Of a stretch of 20,614 nucleotides of DNA, positions 7,412-15,403 are shown in pieces. The stretch is from Anaerolineaceae bacterium UBA6105. Its GTDB lineage: Bacteria > Chloroflexota > Anaerolineae > Anaerolineales > Anaerolineaceae. The position numbers were made by a program, and so were the translations under genes. The notes under the pieces were generated by a model. It searched no databases and had not been told where the DNA came from. It saw only the letters and a program-made list of their open reading frames with translations. The DNA lies in the NCBI GenBank assembly GCA_002423495.1, contig DIWN01000011.1:1741-22354 (forward strand), read 5' to 3'. Position 1 is the first letter of the stretch. Each line of letters opens with the position of its first letter.

Positions 7412-8743
7412 ATGAGTTCGGTTCTCAGTTATATTGGCTTGCTACTTACTTCAGGTTTTGCCAGCCTGTTAGACTATCTTGCCGCGCATGTTCTTCTCTG
7501 CCTGGTGCCAGCTTTTATCATCGCTGGCTTTCTTAGTTCTATGGTCCCAAAGGAAGCCATCACGCGCTATTTAGGACCTAAAGCATCCAAGTGGATCAGT
7601 TATCCAGCGTCGGCTTTGGGTGGCTTCATATTAGCGGTTTGTTCCTGCACCATCTTGCCGCTATTTGCTGGCATCTGGAAACGCGGCGCAGGGCTCGGCC
7701 CAGCCATTACTTTTCTCTTTGTTGGTCCCGCCATCAACATTCTGGCGATTACCTATACTGGCGCAGCCATCGGGTTCGATATCGCCATTGCCCGTTTGGT
7801 GCTTTCGATCATTTTTGGCATTATCATCGGTCTGCTGATGGCTTGGATTTTCCGCAAAGAGGAAGCTCAACGTACCCAGGAAAATGCTGAAAATGGTCTT
7901 TTTGGTGGACAGGTAAAAGTCAACAAGGCTGTCTGGATCCTTTTTGTGCTGCTGATCGGAACCTTGATTGTTGGAACTTTGCAGGTGGATCTTTTTGTGA
8001 AGGTGTTTGCCAATATCGAACTCGGCTTGAACCCTTCAGGCACTCTTTTACAAGCACTTGGCAAAGTAAATCTGTCTGTGCAGGGCCTGGTCCTCATAGT
8101 AATGTTGGTGATCATTGGTTTTACCTCGTGGAAAGGTTTCAACAACATTTTTGAGGGTTTCAATCGATGGACATACGCTTCAATTGCATTTATCTTCCTG
8201 ACTGTGCTGATTGCTGCGGTTTCAATGCCAGTCGGCACGACTGCCATCGGCATCAACGGTCGTCTGATTGGCGAAACGATTCTGTTGGCCTTGATTACCT
8301 GGCTGGCAGCCAAATCTTTTAGCAAAGACGAGATTACCGGCTGGATCTGGGAGACCTGGAAGTTCGTTAAGCAGATCTTCCCCTTGCTAATTGTGGGCGT
8401 TTTCGCGGCTGGTATTGTACGTGTGATTATCCCGGAAACCTGGGTTCAAACAGTGGCAGGAAGAAATACCATCTGGGCAAACATGGTAGGCGTGTTGTTC
8501 GGCGTCTTTATGTACTTCCCCACCCTGGTTGAGGTGCCCATTGCGCGCATGTTCCTGGATTTGGGCATGGCGCGTGGTCCACTCCTGGCATATTTGCTGG
8601 CAGACCCTGAGCTTTCGCTTCAGTCCATTTTGGTGCTTCGCGGCATTATGGGCAGCAAAAAGACCTACGTGTACGTCGGTTTGGTAGCCGTCCTGACCAC
8701 CATCGCCGGCTACTTGTTTGGATTAGTGTTGACACTGATTTAA
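7412..8743 (+). CDS. ArsP/COG0701-type permease (DUF318)
   Basis: Polytopic inner-membrane protein, 443 aa, about 8-10 TM segments in two halves joined by a charged cytosolic loop (about 150-170, FRKEEAQRTQENAENG). The family signature is clear in the first half: VCSCTILPLFAG (Cys77, Cys79) followed by GAGLGPAITFLFVGPAINI. The second half repeats the pattern around VGVFAAGIVRVIIPE and YFPTLVEVPIARMFLDLGM. Known members include ArsP, which exports trivalent organoarsenicals, and other metal-linked permeases. The arsR and mini-redoxin partners support metalloid or metal efflux; the ion is not determinable. GAGGTG precedes the ATG. Confidence 0.9.
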   Translation: MSSVLSYIGLLLTSGFASLLDYLAAHVLLCLVPAFIIAGFLSSMVPKEAITRYLGPKASKWISYPASALGGFILAVCSCTILPLFAGIWKRGAGLGPAITFLFVGPAINILAITYTGAAIGFDIAIARLVLSIIFGIIIGLLMAWIFRKEEAQRTQENAENGLFGGQVKVNKAVWILFVLLIGTLIVGTLQVDLFVKVFANIELGLNPSGTLLQALGKVNLSVQGLVLIVMLVIIGFTSWKGFNNIFEGFNRWTYASIAFIFLTVLIAAVSMPVGTTAIGINGRLIGETILLALITWLAAKSFSKDEITGWIWETWKFVKQIFPLLIVGVFAAGIVRVIIPETWVQTVAGRNTIWANMVGVLFGVFMYFPTLVEVPIARMFLDLGMARGPLLAYLLADPELSLQSILVLRGIMGSKKTYVYVGLVAVLTTIAGYLFGLVLTLI

Positions 8744-8802
8744 TCCATGTCCGATTATTGATTACTTTAGTAAATTAAGTTTTAAAGAGGCTGACCCAAA
8801 AG

Positions 8803-8837
8803 CCCCCATTCGTAGAAAAATTCTCTAAGAGTGGGGG
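8803..8837. repeat. Internal hairpin 1 of the MITE-like element
   Basis: CCCCCATTC (8803-8811) pairs with GAGTGGGGG (8829-8837) with one G-T pair; after a single mismatch TAGA (8813-8816) pairs with TCTA (8824-8827), leaving a 7-base loop. It starts directly next to the left terminal repeat and could also stop transcripts from the permease. Confidence 0.7.
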
Positions 8838-8872
8838 CTGCTTTACTTTACTCTCCGTAACATAAAAGTGTA

Positions 8873-8911
8873 ATCCCTATTTTATAGCAGAATACGCTCA
8901 TAAGTAGGGAT
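8873..8911. repeat. Internal hairpin 2 of the MITE-like element
   Basis: ATCCCTA (8873-8879) and TAGGGAT (8905-8911) pair perfectly. With one bulge on each side the stem continues through TTAT/ATAA and AGC/GCT to a 7-base loop at 8889-8895, about 15 pairs in total. Confidence 0.65.
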
Positions 8912-9016
8912 GTAAAATAATGGAGTTGACTTTTGGGTCAGCCTCTTTTATGAAACTTCGTTGGAATACTTTAATAGCTGATTGAACGCTATTCCTCCTC
9001 TAACTTCAAATAAGTA

Positions 9017-10819
9017 TCAAATCGCGATATAGCGTTCGATCTGCTCGCCGATCTGGGCCAGGGATGCCGCCCAGAAGGCCTTCGAGCGGATATCGATGCC
9101 AAAGCGTGCCGCCAGGTCTGCTGCCTGGGCCTCACCAGTGTTGGCAAGCAGGGTTTTGTAATCCTCCACAAAAGCCTCGCCGCGTTCGCGATAAACGCTA
9201 TAGAGACCCTTGGCAAACAAGCTGCCGAAGGCGTAGGGGTAATTGTAGAAGGACAAATGCGTGCTGTAATAATGCGGTTTCCAGGTCCAGGCAAACCTGT
9301 TCAATACATCCATGTCCAGTCCATCGCCATAAGTTTTGCGCTGAGCCTCGAGCATCAGTTCGCTGATCTCATTGGCTGAAATGGTCGATTCCTTACGCCT
9401 CTCAAAGATCGATTTCTCAAAGATGAAGCGTGAGTAAATGTCCACGATGGTTTGCGCATCGCTGGAAATGGTGGTCTCCAGGATCGCCCGCTCTTCGAGC
9501 GGATCGCTGACGGTCTTGAGGATCGCGTTGAACACGATGGTTTCACACATGATCGAAGCGGTTTCCGCCAGGGTCATGGGTGTGTTGGTTTGCATGGGGG
9601 TCTTCCCCGCCTGGTAAGCACAGTAGTTATGGAAGCCATGCCCGAGCTCATGCGCCAGGGTCATCACCTGGTCGAAGGAACCATCAAAGTTCGACATAAT
9701 GCGGCTCTCCTCCACGGCATCCACGCCCATGCAGAAGGCTCCGCCCCTTTTGCCAGGGCGCTGCTCGGCGTCAATCCAGTGCTTCTCAAAAGCACCCCGG
9801 GCGAATTCAGCCAGCTCGGGTGAAAAACTGCCATAATGCTCCAGGATCAAATCGCGGGCTTCGTCGAAGGTGTATTCCTTGTTAACTTCACCGATCGGGG
9901 CAAACAAGCTCCACCAGGGCAGTTTCTCGAAGCCGAGAATGCGAGCCTTCGCCTGGAAGTAGCGTCGGAACATCGGCAGTGCGTCATCAATCGCTCCCAG
10001 CATCGCCTCGAGCGTGCCGCGGTCAATTCTCGCCTTCGCCAGGGAGGAATGCAGGCAGTCTTCCCGACCGCGCTTGCGGTCCAGAGTCACGACCTCGCCT
10101 TTGACGCCATTCAAGCAGGCCGCCAGCGGTTCTTTCATTTCTTCAAACACTTGCTGCTCGCGCTTATAAGCCCGCTCGCGCACATCCGCATCCGGATGGG
10201 AACGCAAATTGATCAGCGCCGGTAAGGGCAGCGACTGCTCCTTGCCGCCCAGTTCGAAATCGACACTTTTTTGCGAGGTCAGCACGCCCTGCAAGTCATC
10301 CCAGGCACCACCGCCCGAAAGTGTCAGCTCGTTGGCGAGGATTTCCTCCGGTTCGGACATCAGAAAGCGGCTTTCCTCCGCGATTTCCAGCAACCTGAAA
10401 GCATGATCATGCGCTACACCGGGAATTTCAAGTGCTTTGTCCAGCCGCTCGCCAAGTGCGCCAAGCCAGCCTTTGATCCGCACGCTCAAATCCTGTAAAG
10501 GCAACATGGCAATTGCCAGTCTTGAATGCAACTGTTCAGCGGTTTTGTTGAAGGAATCAGTAGAAATGATTGCGCCCAAAAAAGCGAAGATCTTGCCCGC
10601 CTTTAGTTCCAGTGCATTGGCGTTTTCAACGTAGGTGTTTAGTACCTGGTTGAGTGCCTCAGGGGATGCAGATGGGTCAAGCATAGGCAGAAATTCGGTT
10701 TCGAATGCTTGGGTAGCTTCCTGGATGGATTTTTTCACAGCTTCGATGTCTGCTGCGAGAGCCAGATCGTCAAGAGAAAGATAAAGGTTAGATAGATCCC
10801 ATCGTGGGGGTGTGGTCAT
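9017..10819 (-). CDS. pepF: Oligoendopeptidase F (M3 family)
   Basis: Cytosolic zinc peptidase that cleaves short oligopeptides, 600 aa, the normal PepF length. The start MTTPPRWDLSNLY is typical of the family. The zinc site is AHELGHGFH (His390, Glu391, His394) with the third ligand Glu419 in MTLAETASIM. The C-terminal substrate-binding region shows YNYPYAFGSLFAKGLY, also characteristic. The ATG has AAAGGAG seven bases upstream, and a TATAAT lies at 10847-10852. It is a monocistronic gene: the terminator of the preceding operon sits at 10905-10930. It likely finishes breakdown of peptides released by other proteases. Confidence 0.95.
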   Translation of the reverse strand: MTTPPRWDLSNLYLSLDDLALAADIEAVKKSIQEATQAFETEFLPMLDPSASPEALNQVLNTYVENANALELKAGKIFAFLGAIISTDSFNKTAEQLHSRLAIAMLPLQDLSVRIKGWLGALGERLDKALEIPGVAHDHAFRLLEIAEESRFLMSEPEEILANELTLSGGGAWDDLQGVLTSQKSVDFELGGKEQSLPLPALINLRSHPDADVRERAYKREQQVFEEMKEPLAACLNGVKGEVVTLDRKRGREDCLHSSLAKARIDRGTLEAMLGAIDDALPMFRRYFQAKARILGFEKLPWWSLFAPIGEVNKEYTFDEARDLILEHYGSFSPELAEFARGAFEKHWIDAEQRPGKRGGAFCMGVDAVEESRIMSNFDGSFDQVMTLAHELGHGFHNYCAYQAGKTPMQTNTPMTLAETASIMCETIVFNAILKTVSDPLEERAILETTISSDAQTIVDIYSRFIFEKSIFERRKESTISANEISELMLEAQRKTYGDGLDMDVLNRFAWTWKPHYYSTHLSFYNYPYAFGSLFAKGLYSVYRERGEAFVEDYKTLLANTGEAQAADLAARFGIDIRSKAFWAASLAQIGEQIERYIAI

Positions 10820-10846
10820 GGTTTACTCCTTTTTATTGTTAAAGGA

Positions 10847-10852
10847 ATTATA
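10847..10852 (-). promoter_or_regulatory. Candidate -10 box of pepF
   Basis: Perfect TATAAT on the minus strand, 27 bases before the ATG and with a good SD between. No convincing -35 hexamer at 16-18 bp. Confidence 0.4.
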
Positions 10853-10904
10853 ACTGAGCCACGCGCCTTATTGGGCGCCTTGCGTCATTTTGATGGGTTT
10901 GCAG

Positions 10905-10930
10905 ACAAAAATACCCCGGTTTTCCGGGGC
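10905..10930 (-). terminator. Rho-independent terminator of the LOG-HAD-CtpA-YugP operon
   Basis: CCCCGG (10914-10919), 4-base loop, CCGGGG (10924-10929). On the minus strand the stem is followed by TATTTTTGT. It lies 24 bases after the stop of the YugP-like gene. Confidence 0.85.
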
Positions 10931-10953
10931 ATTTCATTTACATCCATAAATTT

Positions 10954-11643
10954 TTATCGTCGTCTGCCGCTGGCGCGACCAGCCACCGATATGTAATACA
11001 ACAACTGCAAAACTGAGGTCGCCAACCCTGCCACGTAGGTCCAGGCAGCTGCATCCAGCACCTGCTTCACACCTTTGCGTTCCTCTTCATTAGCAACCAA
11101 ACCGGTCTGGTCCAGCATCACGCGAGCGCGCTTTGAGGCGTCCAGCTCGACGGGAAGTGTGATCAGCGAAAAGACCGCCGTGGACGAGAACAGAATCACG
11201 CCTATGGTCGCCAGGTTAGCCATGCTCAGCACCACCCCGATCATCACCATGAATATGCCAATGTTTGAGCCAAAGCTCACCAGCGGCACAATCGCGCTGC
11301 GCAAACGCATTGGAGCATAACTGGTTTTATCCTGCATGGCATGCCCCATTTCGTGCGCCGTAATCGCCATGGCTGCAACTGAGGGCTGATCCGCCACCCC
11401 CTGCGAGAGTGCCAGGGTGTCGTTGCGCGGGTCGTAGTGGTCGGTTAATGTGCCTTGAGTGCGAGTGAGCTTCACGTTTTCAAGCCCCACACGCGGCTTT
11501 AGCTGCTCAGCAGTGTCCATACCAGTCAGGTTATGATAATTGCGCACCTGGCTCCACTTGCTGTAAGCAGATTTGACCTTAAACTGAGCATAAAGGCTCA
11601 GCAAAAGTCCAGGGATCATGTAGAGTAAGTAATCAAAGTACAT
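10954..11643 (-). CDS. YugP-like membrane zinc metallopeptidase
   Basis: Integral-membrane zinc protease of the Zn_peptidase_2 (DUF2268-independent YugP) family, 229 aa. The N-terminal TM (about 3-20) is followed by AQFKVKSAYSKW, a hallmark of YugP proteins, then the zinc motif TAHEMGHAMQ (His97, Glu98, His101) and three C-terminal TMs (about 115-225). An in-frame TTG at 11655 exists, but it overlaps the SD itself; GGAG six bases before ATG 11643 decides the start. It lies 48 bases after ctpA and ends the operon. The role in membrane protein quality control is inferred from the family; substrates are unknown. Confidence 0.9.
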   Translation of the reverse strand: MYFDYLLYMIPGLLLSLYAQFKVKSAYSKWSQVRNYHNLTGMDTAEQLKPRVGLENVKLTRTQGTLTDHYDPRNDTLALSQGVADQPSVAAMAITAHEMGHAMQDKTSYAPMRLRSAIVPLVSFGSNIGIFMVMIGVVLSMANLATIGVILFSSTAVFSLITLPVELDASKRARVMLDQTGLVANEEERKGVKQVLDAAAWTYVAGLATSVLQLLYYISVAGRASGRRR

Positions 11644-11691
11644 TGTGTTCTCCAAATTTACAATTTATACCCGGCAAAATCTTCAAACCTA

Positions 11692-13029
11692 TTAGGGTAA
11701 TTCGCTGAGCAAGAGTTCCACAGCAGCGTCCAGTTGCGGATCGCGGCCGGCATCGTAATCTTCCTGCGTGTATTCCACCATCAGGTCCGGTGTTAGACCG
11801 ACGCTATCGATCTGATTTCCGTTGGGGGTCAGCCAGCGCGCGATCGTAATGCGCACACCGCCCGCTTCGGTACGCAGCGGAATCCAGTTTTGCACTGAGC
11901 CTTTACCATAGCTGGTCATGCCGACCAGTTTCGCACGTCCGTAATCCTGCAGCGCCCCGGCAGTGATCTCCGAAGCTGAGGCTGATCCCTCATCGATCAA
12001 AACCACCAGTGGGATCTCCGTTGCCAGACCGCCCTTCTTTACAGGATAAGAGTCGCGAGAGCCATCGCCATACTCCTCGTACAGCACCACACCATCTTTC
12101 AGGAATTCTGAAGTGACCTCAATCGAAGTTACCAGATAGCCACCGCCGTTTCCGCGCAGGTCAAAAACAATGCCTTTGGGGTTTTGTGACAACAAGTCCT
12201 TGAGAGCTGCCCGCAGTTTATCCGTCGCCAGCTCATTGAAGGTATACAGTGCCACGTAGCCAACGCCATCTTCCCGCATCTCGTATTCCACCACCGGTAT
12301 TTGGATCACAGCACGCGTTACTGGAACGTCAAAGGTCGTCTCGCCACGTCGGATGGTCAGCACAATTGTAACCCCTGCAGGGCCCAGAATTCTCTGCAGA
12401 ACCAGATCACCTGGAATGCCGGTCATGTCCTCGCCGTTAATTGCGAGCACCAGGTCCAGCGCCTGCAAGCCTGCGGCTTCAGCCGGAGATCCTTTCATCG
12501 GAGAGATGATTTCGACATAATCGCCACTGGTGTCCACCCAGGCGCCAATGCCGGTATACTCACCTTCCATCTCAGTGTTGGCCTGTTTGAATTGCTCCGG
12601 GTCCATATAGGAGGTGTGCTTGTCGCCAGTGGCTGCCAGCATGCCCTGAATGGCTCCGCGCATCAAGATTACATCATCCAATGGTTGGTCAACAAAGTTT
12701 TCATGCAGCAGTCTCCAGCTCTCCCAGAAGGGATCAAAGAGCCCTTTGAGCTCTTCCGGAGTGGAGGCGCTGGTATATTCCAGGCAATAACTGGTTTGGG
12801 TTGGAGCAGGCGGTAGCCCACCCTCAGCCTGCGGTTGGTCGGTCTCGGCCGGCAGCTGAATTACTTCAGATTGGGGTTCAAGCGTCGGGCAGGTATCATA
12901 ACCCAATGCCTGGCGGACAGGGTTTTTTGGAAGAGCACTGGCAAAGCCAAAGCCAATCGCAAAGGAACCCGTCATCAATACGAAAGCTACAAAGATCAGT
13001 AGACATGAACGAACAGTTTTATTTTCCAT
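11692..13029 (-). CDS. C-terminal processing serine protease (S41, CtpA/Prc type)
   Basis: Secreted or membrane-anchored tail-specific protease, 445 aa. There is an N-terminal signal anchor (about 9-33), a linker rich in Pro/Gln/Glu (about 50-80), the helical N-domain with MRGAIQGMLAATGDKHTSYMDP, a PDZ domain (about 155-230, YTGIGAWV), and the S41 catalytic core. By comparison with E. coli Prc spacing, the dyad is Ser351 in GSASASEI and Lys376 in YGKGSVQ, with Gln380 supporting. FDLRGNGGG (about 289-297) is the conserved strand. The SD TGGAG precedes the ATG. It is third in an operon with LOG and HAD genes and a YugP-like protease. Confidence 0.95.
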   Translation of the reverse strand: MENKTVRSCLLIFVAFVLMTGSFAIGFGFASALPKNPVRQALGYDTCPTLEPQSEVIQLPAETDQPQAEGGLPPAPTQTSYCLEYTSASTPEELKGLFDPFWESWRLLHENFVDQPLDDVILMRGAIQGMLAATGDKHTSYMDPEQFKQANTEMEGEYTGIGAWVDTSGDYVEIISPMKGSPAEAAGLQALDLVLAINGEDMTGIPGDLVLQRILGPAGVTIVLTIRRGETTFDVPVTRAVIQIPVVEYEMREDGVGYVALYTFNELATDKLRAALKDLLSQNPKGIVFDLRGNGGGYLVTSIEVTSEFLKDGVVLYEEYGDGSRDSYPVKKGGLATEIPLVVLIDEGSASASEITAGALQDYGRAKLVGMTSYGKGSVQNWIPLRTEAGGVRITIARWLTPNGNQIDSVGLTPDLMVEYTQEDYDAGRDPQLDAAVELLLSELP

Positions 13030-13053
13030 TACAACTCCATTTAAACCACCGCT

Positions 13054-13719
13054 TTATGACAGTGGTCCTTCAACATGTTTAATGCCATTATTTGACAAAA
13101 AGTGCGGCAGTTCTATCAGACTTTCGATGACAGAATGGCTTGACTCCACCATTCCGGCGGCTACGCGCAGAGTCTGAAGCCCCAGTTTTCTGGCCGCATC
13201 CAAATTCACCTCGAGGTCATCCACAAACAACGTCTCTTCTGGCTGGGGTCCGCCTGCCAGTTTTAGTGCAATTTCAAAAGCCTCAGAATGCGGTTTGCAC
13301 CAAGGCTCAGTATCCATCACATCGATCACACCCAAAAATTGCTCAGCAATACCCAGGAGCTCAAGCACGTTGTTCGCATGCTGGCGACTGGCGTTGGTAA
13401 AGATCCATTTTTCCTGCGGCAGGGAGCGCAAGGCCTCCCTGAGAAGGGGATCAGGCATTACTACCCTTGACAGGTCCACTTCGTGAACATACTGCAGATA
13501 ATCCTCAACATCAATGCCATATTCGATGTTCAGACCGCGCATCGTTGTGCCGTGCTCCATAAAAAGGCGCTCGCGTTTTTCGGGGATCTCATCTTTTGCT
13601 ATTCCCACCACATCGAGCATGTATTGAAAAACCCGCTCTGTCAGGATTGGCCACACACCGACCGAGGTTGGATAGGTTGTGTCGTCAAGGTCAATCAGAA
13701 GTGTTTTTACAGGCGTCAT
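13054..13719 (-). CDS. HAD hydrolase, pyrimidine 5'-nucleotidase (Sdt1/Phm8-like)
   Basis: Cytosolic HAD phosphatase, 221 aa. Motif I is LIDLDDTTYP (Asp10, Asp12), the LDDTLYP-like form typical of the Sdt1/Phm8 5'-nucleotidase branch; motif II is FTNAS (Thr108); motif III is CKPHSEAF (Lys142); motif IV is FVDDLEVNL (Asp167, Asp168). A longer reading from TTG 13734 exists, but ATG 13719 has GGAG five bases ahead and overlaps the LOG stop as ATGA, so it is the coupled start. Adjacent to a nucleotide-cleaving LOG enzyme, it may dephosphorylate nucleotides or ribose 5-phosphate; this is inference. Confidence 0.88.
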   Translation of the reverse strand: MTPVKTLLIDLDDTTYPTSVGVWPILTERVFQYMLDVVGIAKDEIPEKRERLFMEHGTTMRGLNIEYGIDVEDYLQYVHEVDLSRVVMPDPLLREALRSLPQEKWIFTNASRQHANNVLELLGIAEQFLGVIDVMDTEPWCKPHSEAFEIALKLAGGPQPEETLFVDDLEVNLDAARKLGLQTLRVAAGMVESSHSVIESLIELPHFLSNNGIKHVEGPLS

Positions 13720-14309
13720 GGACGCTCCATCCAACGATTTATGCCATTATGTGGAGTAAAACCGTCCATTGATGAAAGCAGCGTAGCGGGGTCATCAGCC
13801 ACAAAAAAGAACTGCCGATGTTCGGCATAAATGTAATTCTCCCCAATTGCCTTCTCAATCATGGCGACTAAGGGATCAAAATAGCCTTCCACATTCAAGA
13901 GTCCGACTGGTTTGTTGTGCAAGCCGATCTGCGCCCATGTGAGCGCCTCAAACAGCTCGGCAAAGGTGCCAAAGCCGCCAGGCAGAGCAATCATAGCATC
14001 CGCCAATTCGGTCATCCGTGCCTGACGCGCGTGGATATCCGGCAAAACTTCGAGCTCGCTCAAGCCAGCATGCGCCAGGTGAGGCAGGTTCAGTCCGTCA
14101 TTGATAACGCCAACTGCCTTCCCCCCGAACGCCAGAGCGCCATCAGCCACCGCACCCATCAGGCCGGTTTTGCCAGCCCCAAAAACCAGCGTGCGCCCCT
14201 GCTTAGCCAGGGTTTCTCCCAGCATCCAGGCCGCGTCAAGATAGACCTGTTTCAGCTTGTCAGCCGAACCAGCGTATACAGTAATGTTTTTTCGGAATTT
14301 TTCAGTCAT
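13716..14309 (-). CDS. LOG family protein (nucleoside 5'-monophosphate phosphoribohydrolase, TIGR00730)
   Basis: Rossmann-fold enzyme, 197 aa. LOG proteins cleave the base from a nucleoside 5'-monophosphate, including cytokinin riboside monophosphates and AMP, to give ribose 5-phosphate. The catalytic motif PGGFGTFAELFE (about 110-121) and the upstream GAGKTGLMG nucleotide loop (about 44-52) are clear. The HARQARM segment (93-99) holds the arginines usually found in the MHxRKxxM stretch. The SD is poor (GAGGG 13 bases away). First gene of the operon; a TATAAT lies 20 bases upstream. In non-plant-associated bacteria a purine salvage or housecleaning job is more likely than hormone synthesis. 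Confidence 0.92.
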   Translation of the reverse strand: MTEKFRKNITVYAGSADKLKQVYLDAAWMLGETLAKQGRTLVFGAGKTGLMGAVADGALAFGGKAVGVINDGLNLPHLAHAGLSELEVLPDIHARQARMTELADAMIALPGGFGTFAELFEALTWAQIGLHNKPVGLLNVEGYFDPLVAMIEKAIGENYIYAEHRQFFFVADDPATLLSSMDGFTPHNGINRWMERP

Positions 14310-14328
14310 AGCAATCGATAACCCTCAC

Positions 14329-14334
14329 ATTATA
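14329..14334 (-). promoter_or_regulatory. Candidate -10 box of the LOG operon
   Basis: TATAAT on the minus strand, 19 bases before the LOG start codon. The -35 region is not convincing. Confidence 0.4.
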
Positions 14335-14375
14335 CCCGCAACAACTTTGCCCTCAGCCTCATTTAGAAGCTTTGG

Positions 14376-15320
14376 CTAAGCGTGCCTCATGTTGCGAATC
14401 TCGCGGAATTTTTCTTTTTCTGCAGGTGTAAGGTGCCCCGGCAGGCGCAGTTCGATGCGCGCGTAGAGGTCGCCATGCTCGCTGGGGTTTTTCAACTTTG
14501 GCATACCGAGTCCCTTCAGGCGCATGGTTTTGCCGCTGTCTGTGCCTTCCGGGATGGTCAGGCGCACAGGTTTGCCAAGCGTTTCCACGCTGACTTCGCC
14601 CCCCAGGATTCCAGTGTAAATGTCCACCGGGACTGTGGTGGTCAAATCATCCCCCTTGCGGGTAAAGCTCTTGTGCGGCAGCACTTTTATTTTTAAGTAA
14701 AGGTCCGCCCCAGCCGCCTGCCCGCTTAAACGCACCTTGGAGCCAGTGTGGACTCCACGCGGAATGCTGGCTTCAATTTTCCTGCCGCCCTCAAACTGCA
14801 GCGTGCGTTGTGTGCCGTTGTAAGCTTCTTCCAGGGTGATCTCCACCTCATGTTCCATCGGTTGAGCCCTTCGCGTGGCACGCGAAACAGGTCGACCGCT
14901 GCTGTAACTCGCTCCAGAGCTGAACCCGCCCTGCCCAAAAAGCGTGTTGAAGAAATCCGAGAAGCCACCAAGGCCCCCAAACATGTCGTTAAACTCTTCC
15001 TGCGAAACGGTGCGGTATCCAGGCTGACCGCCTTGCGGCGCCTGCTGCCATCTGCCCCAGTCAAACCCACCCGGCTGCCCGCCAGCGGACTGATAGCGCT
15101 GCCATTCCGAGCCAAATTGGTCGTATTTCTTGCGTTTTTCCGGGTCCGAAAGCACCTGGTAAGCTTCGTTCACTTCTTTGAACTTATCTTCTGCCTTTGG
15201 GTCTTTGTTCACATCAGGGTGATAGCGCCGCGCCAGTTTGCGATAGGCGGTTTTAATTTCGCCCTCAGTAGCGGTTTTGCTGACACCAAGCGTGTTGTAA
15301 TAATCCTTATATTCCATCAT
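14376..15320 (-). CDS. DnaJ-class co-chaperone (type II, CbpA-like)
   Basis: Cytosolic J-domain protein, 314 aa, that should stimulate DnaK ATPase. The J domain (about 4-70) has YYNTLGVSKTA, the HPD motif in RRYHPDVNKD (His34-Pro-Asp) and EAYQVLSDPEKRKKYD. A Gly/Phe/Gln-rich linker follows (about 78-140), then two C-terminal beta domains (about 155-310) with LEEAYNGTQRTL and DLYARIELRLPGHLTP. The CxxCxGxG zinc fingers are absent, so it is CbpA-type rather than DnaJ proper. ATG 15320 is preferred over an upstream TTG at 15338. A LOG gene follows on the same strand after 66 bases. Confidence 0.93.
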   Translation of the reverse strand: MMEYKDYYNTLGVSKTATEGEIKTAYRKLARRYHPDVNKDPKAEDKFKEVNEAYQVLSDPEKRKKYDQFGSEWQRYQSAGGQPGGFDWGRWQQAPQGGQPGYRTVSQEEFNDMFGGLGGFSDFFNTLFGQGGFSSGASYSSGRPVSRATRRAQPMEHEVEITLEEAYNGTQRTLQFEGGRKIEASIPRGVHTGSKVRLSGQAAGADLYLKIKVLPHKSFTRKGDDLTTTVPVDIYTGILGGEVSVETLGKPVRLTIPEGTDSGKTMRLKGLGMPKLKNPSEHGDLYARIELRLPGHLTPAEKEKFREIRNMRHA

Positions 15321-15360
15321 TAATCCATTCCAGCCCAAAGCTGCTTAATAATGTGTATAT

Positions 15361-15391
15361 GATAACAGTTTAATGTTGTTATTCTGTTAAC
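15361..15391 (-). promoter_or_regulatory. Possible dnaJ/cbpA promoter inside an 8-bp palindrome
   Basis: On the minus strand TTAACA (15390-15385), 17-bp spacer, TGTTAT (15367-15362). The arms GTTAACAG and CTGTTATC (7 of 8 complementary, 15-base gap) cover both boxes. It is not a CIRCE element. Confidence 0.35.
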
Positions 15392-15403
15392 TCTGGAGGA
15401 ATT

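Larger units (their letters stand above)
8784..8948. mobile_element. MITE-like element with perfect 19-bp terminal inverted repeats
   Basis: AAAGAGGCTGACCCAAAAG (8784-8802) and its exact complement (8930-8948) bound a 165-bp, AT-rich, gene-free stretch between the convergent permease and pepF genes. Two further hairpins sit inside the arms, so the single strand would fold as a three-stem junction. No transposase is present and no clear target-site duplication longer than a few T's is seen. A non-autonomous transposon is the simplest reading; a folded DNA or RNA element is the alternative. Confidence 0.7.

Noticed and set aside
8973..8993. AATAGC/GCTATT hairpin after the pepF stop as a terminator
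   Set aside because: Only six pairs, AT-rich, and no proper T-run on the minus strand.
12301..12816. 171-codon plus-strand frame opposite ctpA
   Set aside because: Shadow of the S41 protease; no independent support.
14748..15323. 191-codon plus-strand open frame opposite dnaJ
   Set aside because: Exact antisense of the J-domain gene; no recognisable motif.
15361..15391. CIRCE/HrcA heat-shock operator before dnaJ
   Set aside because: Sequence does not match TTAGCACTC-N9-GAGTGCTAA; only an unrelated AT-rich palindrome is present.
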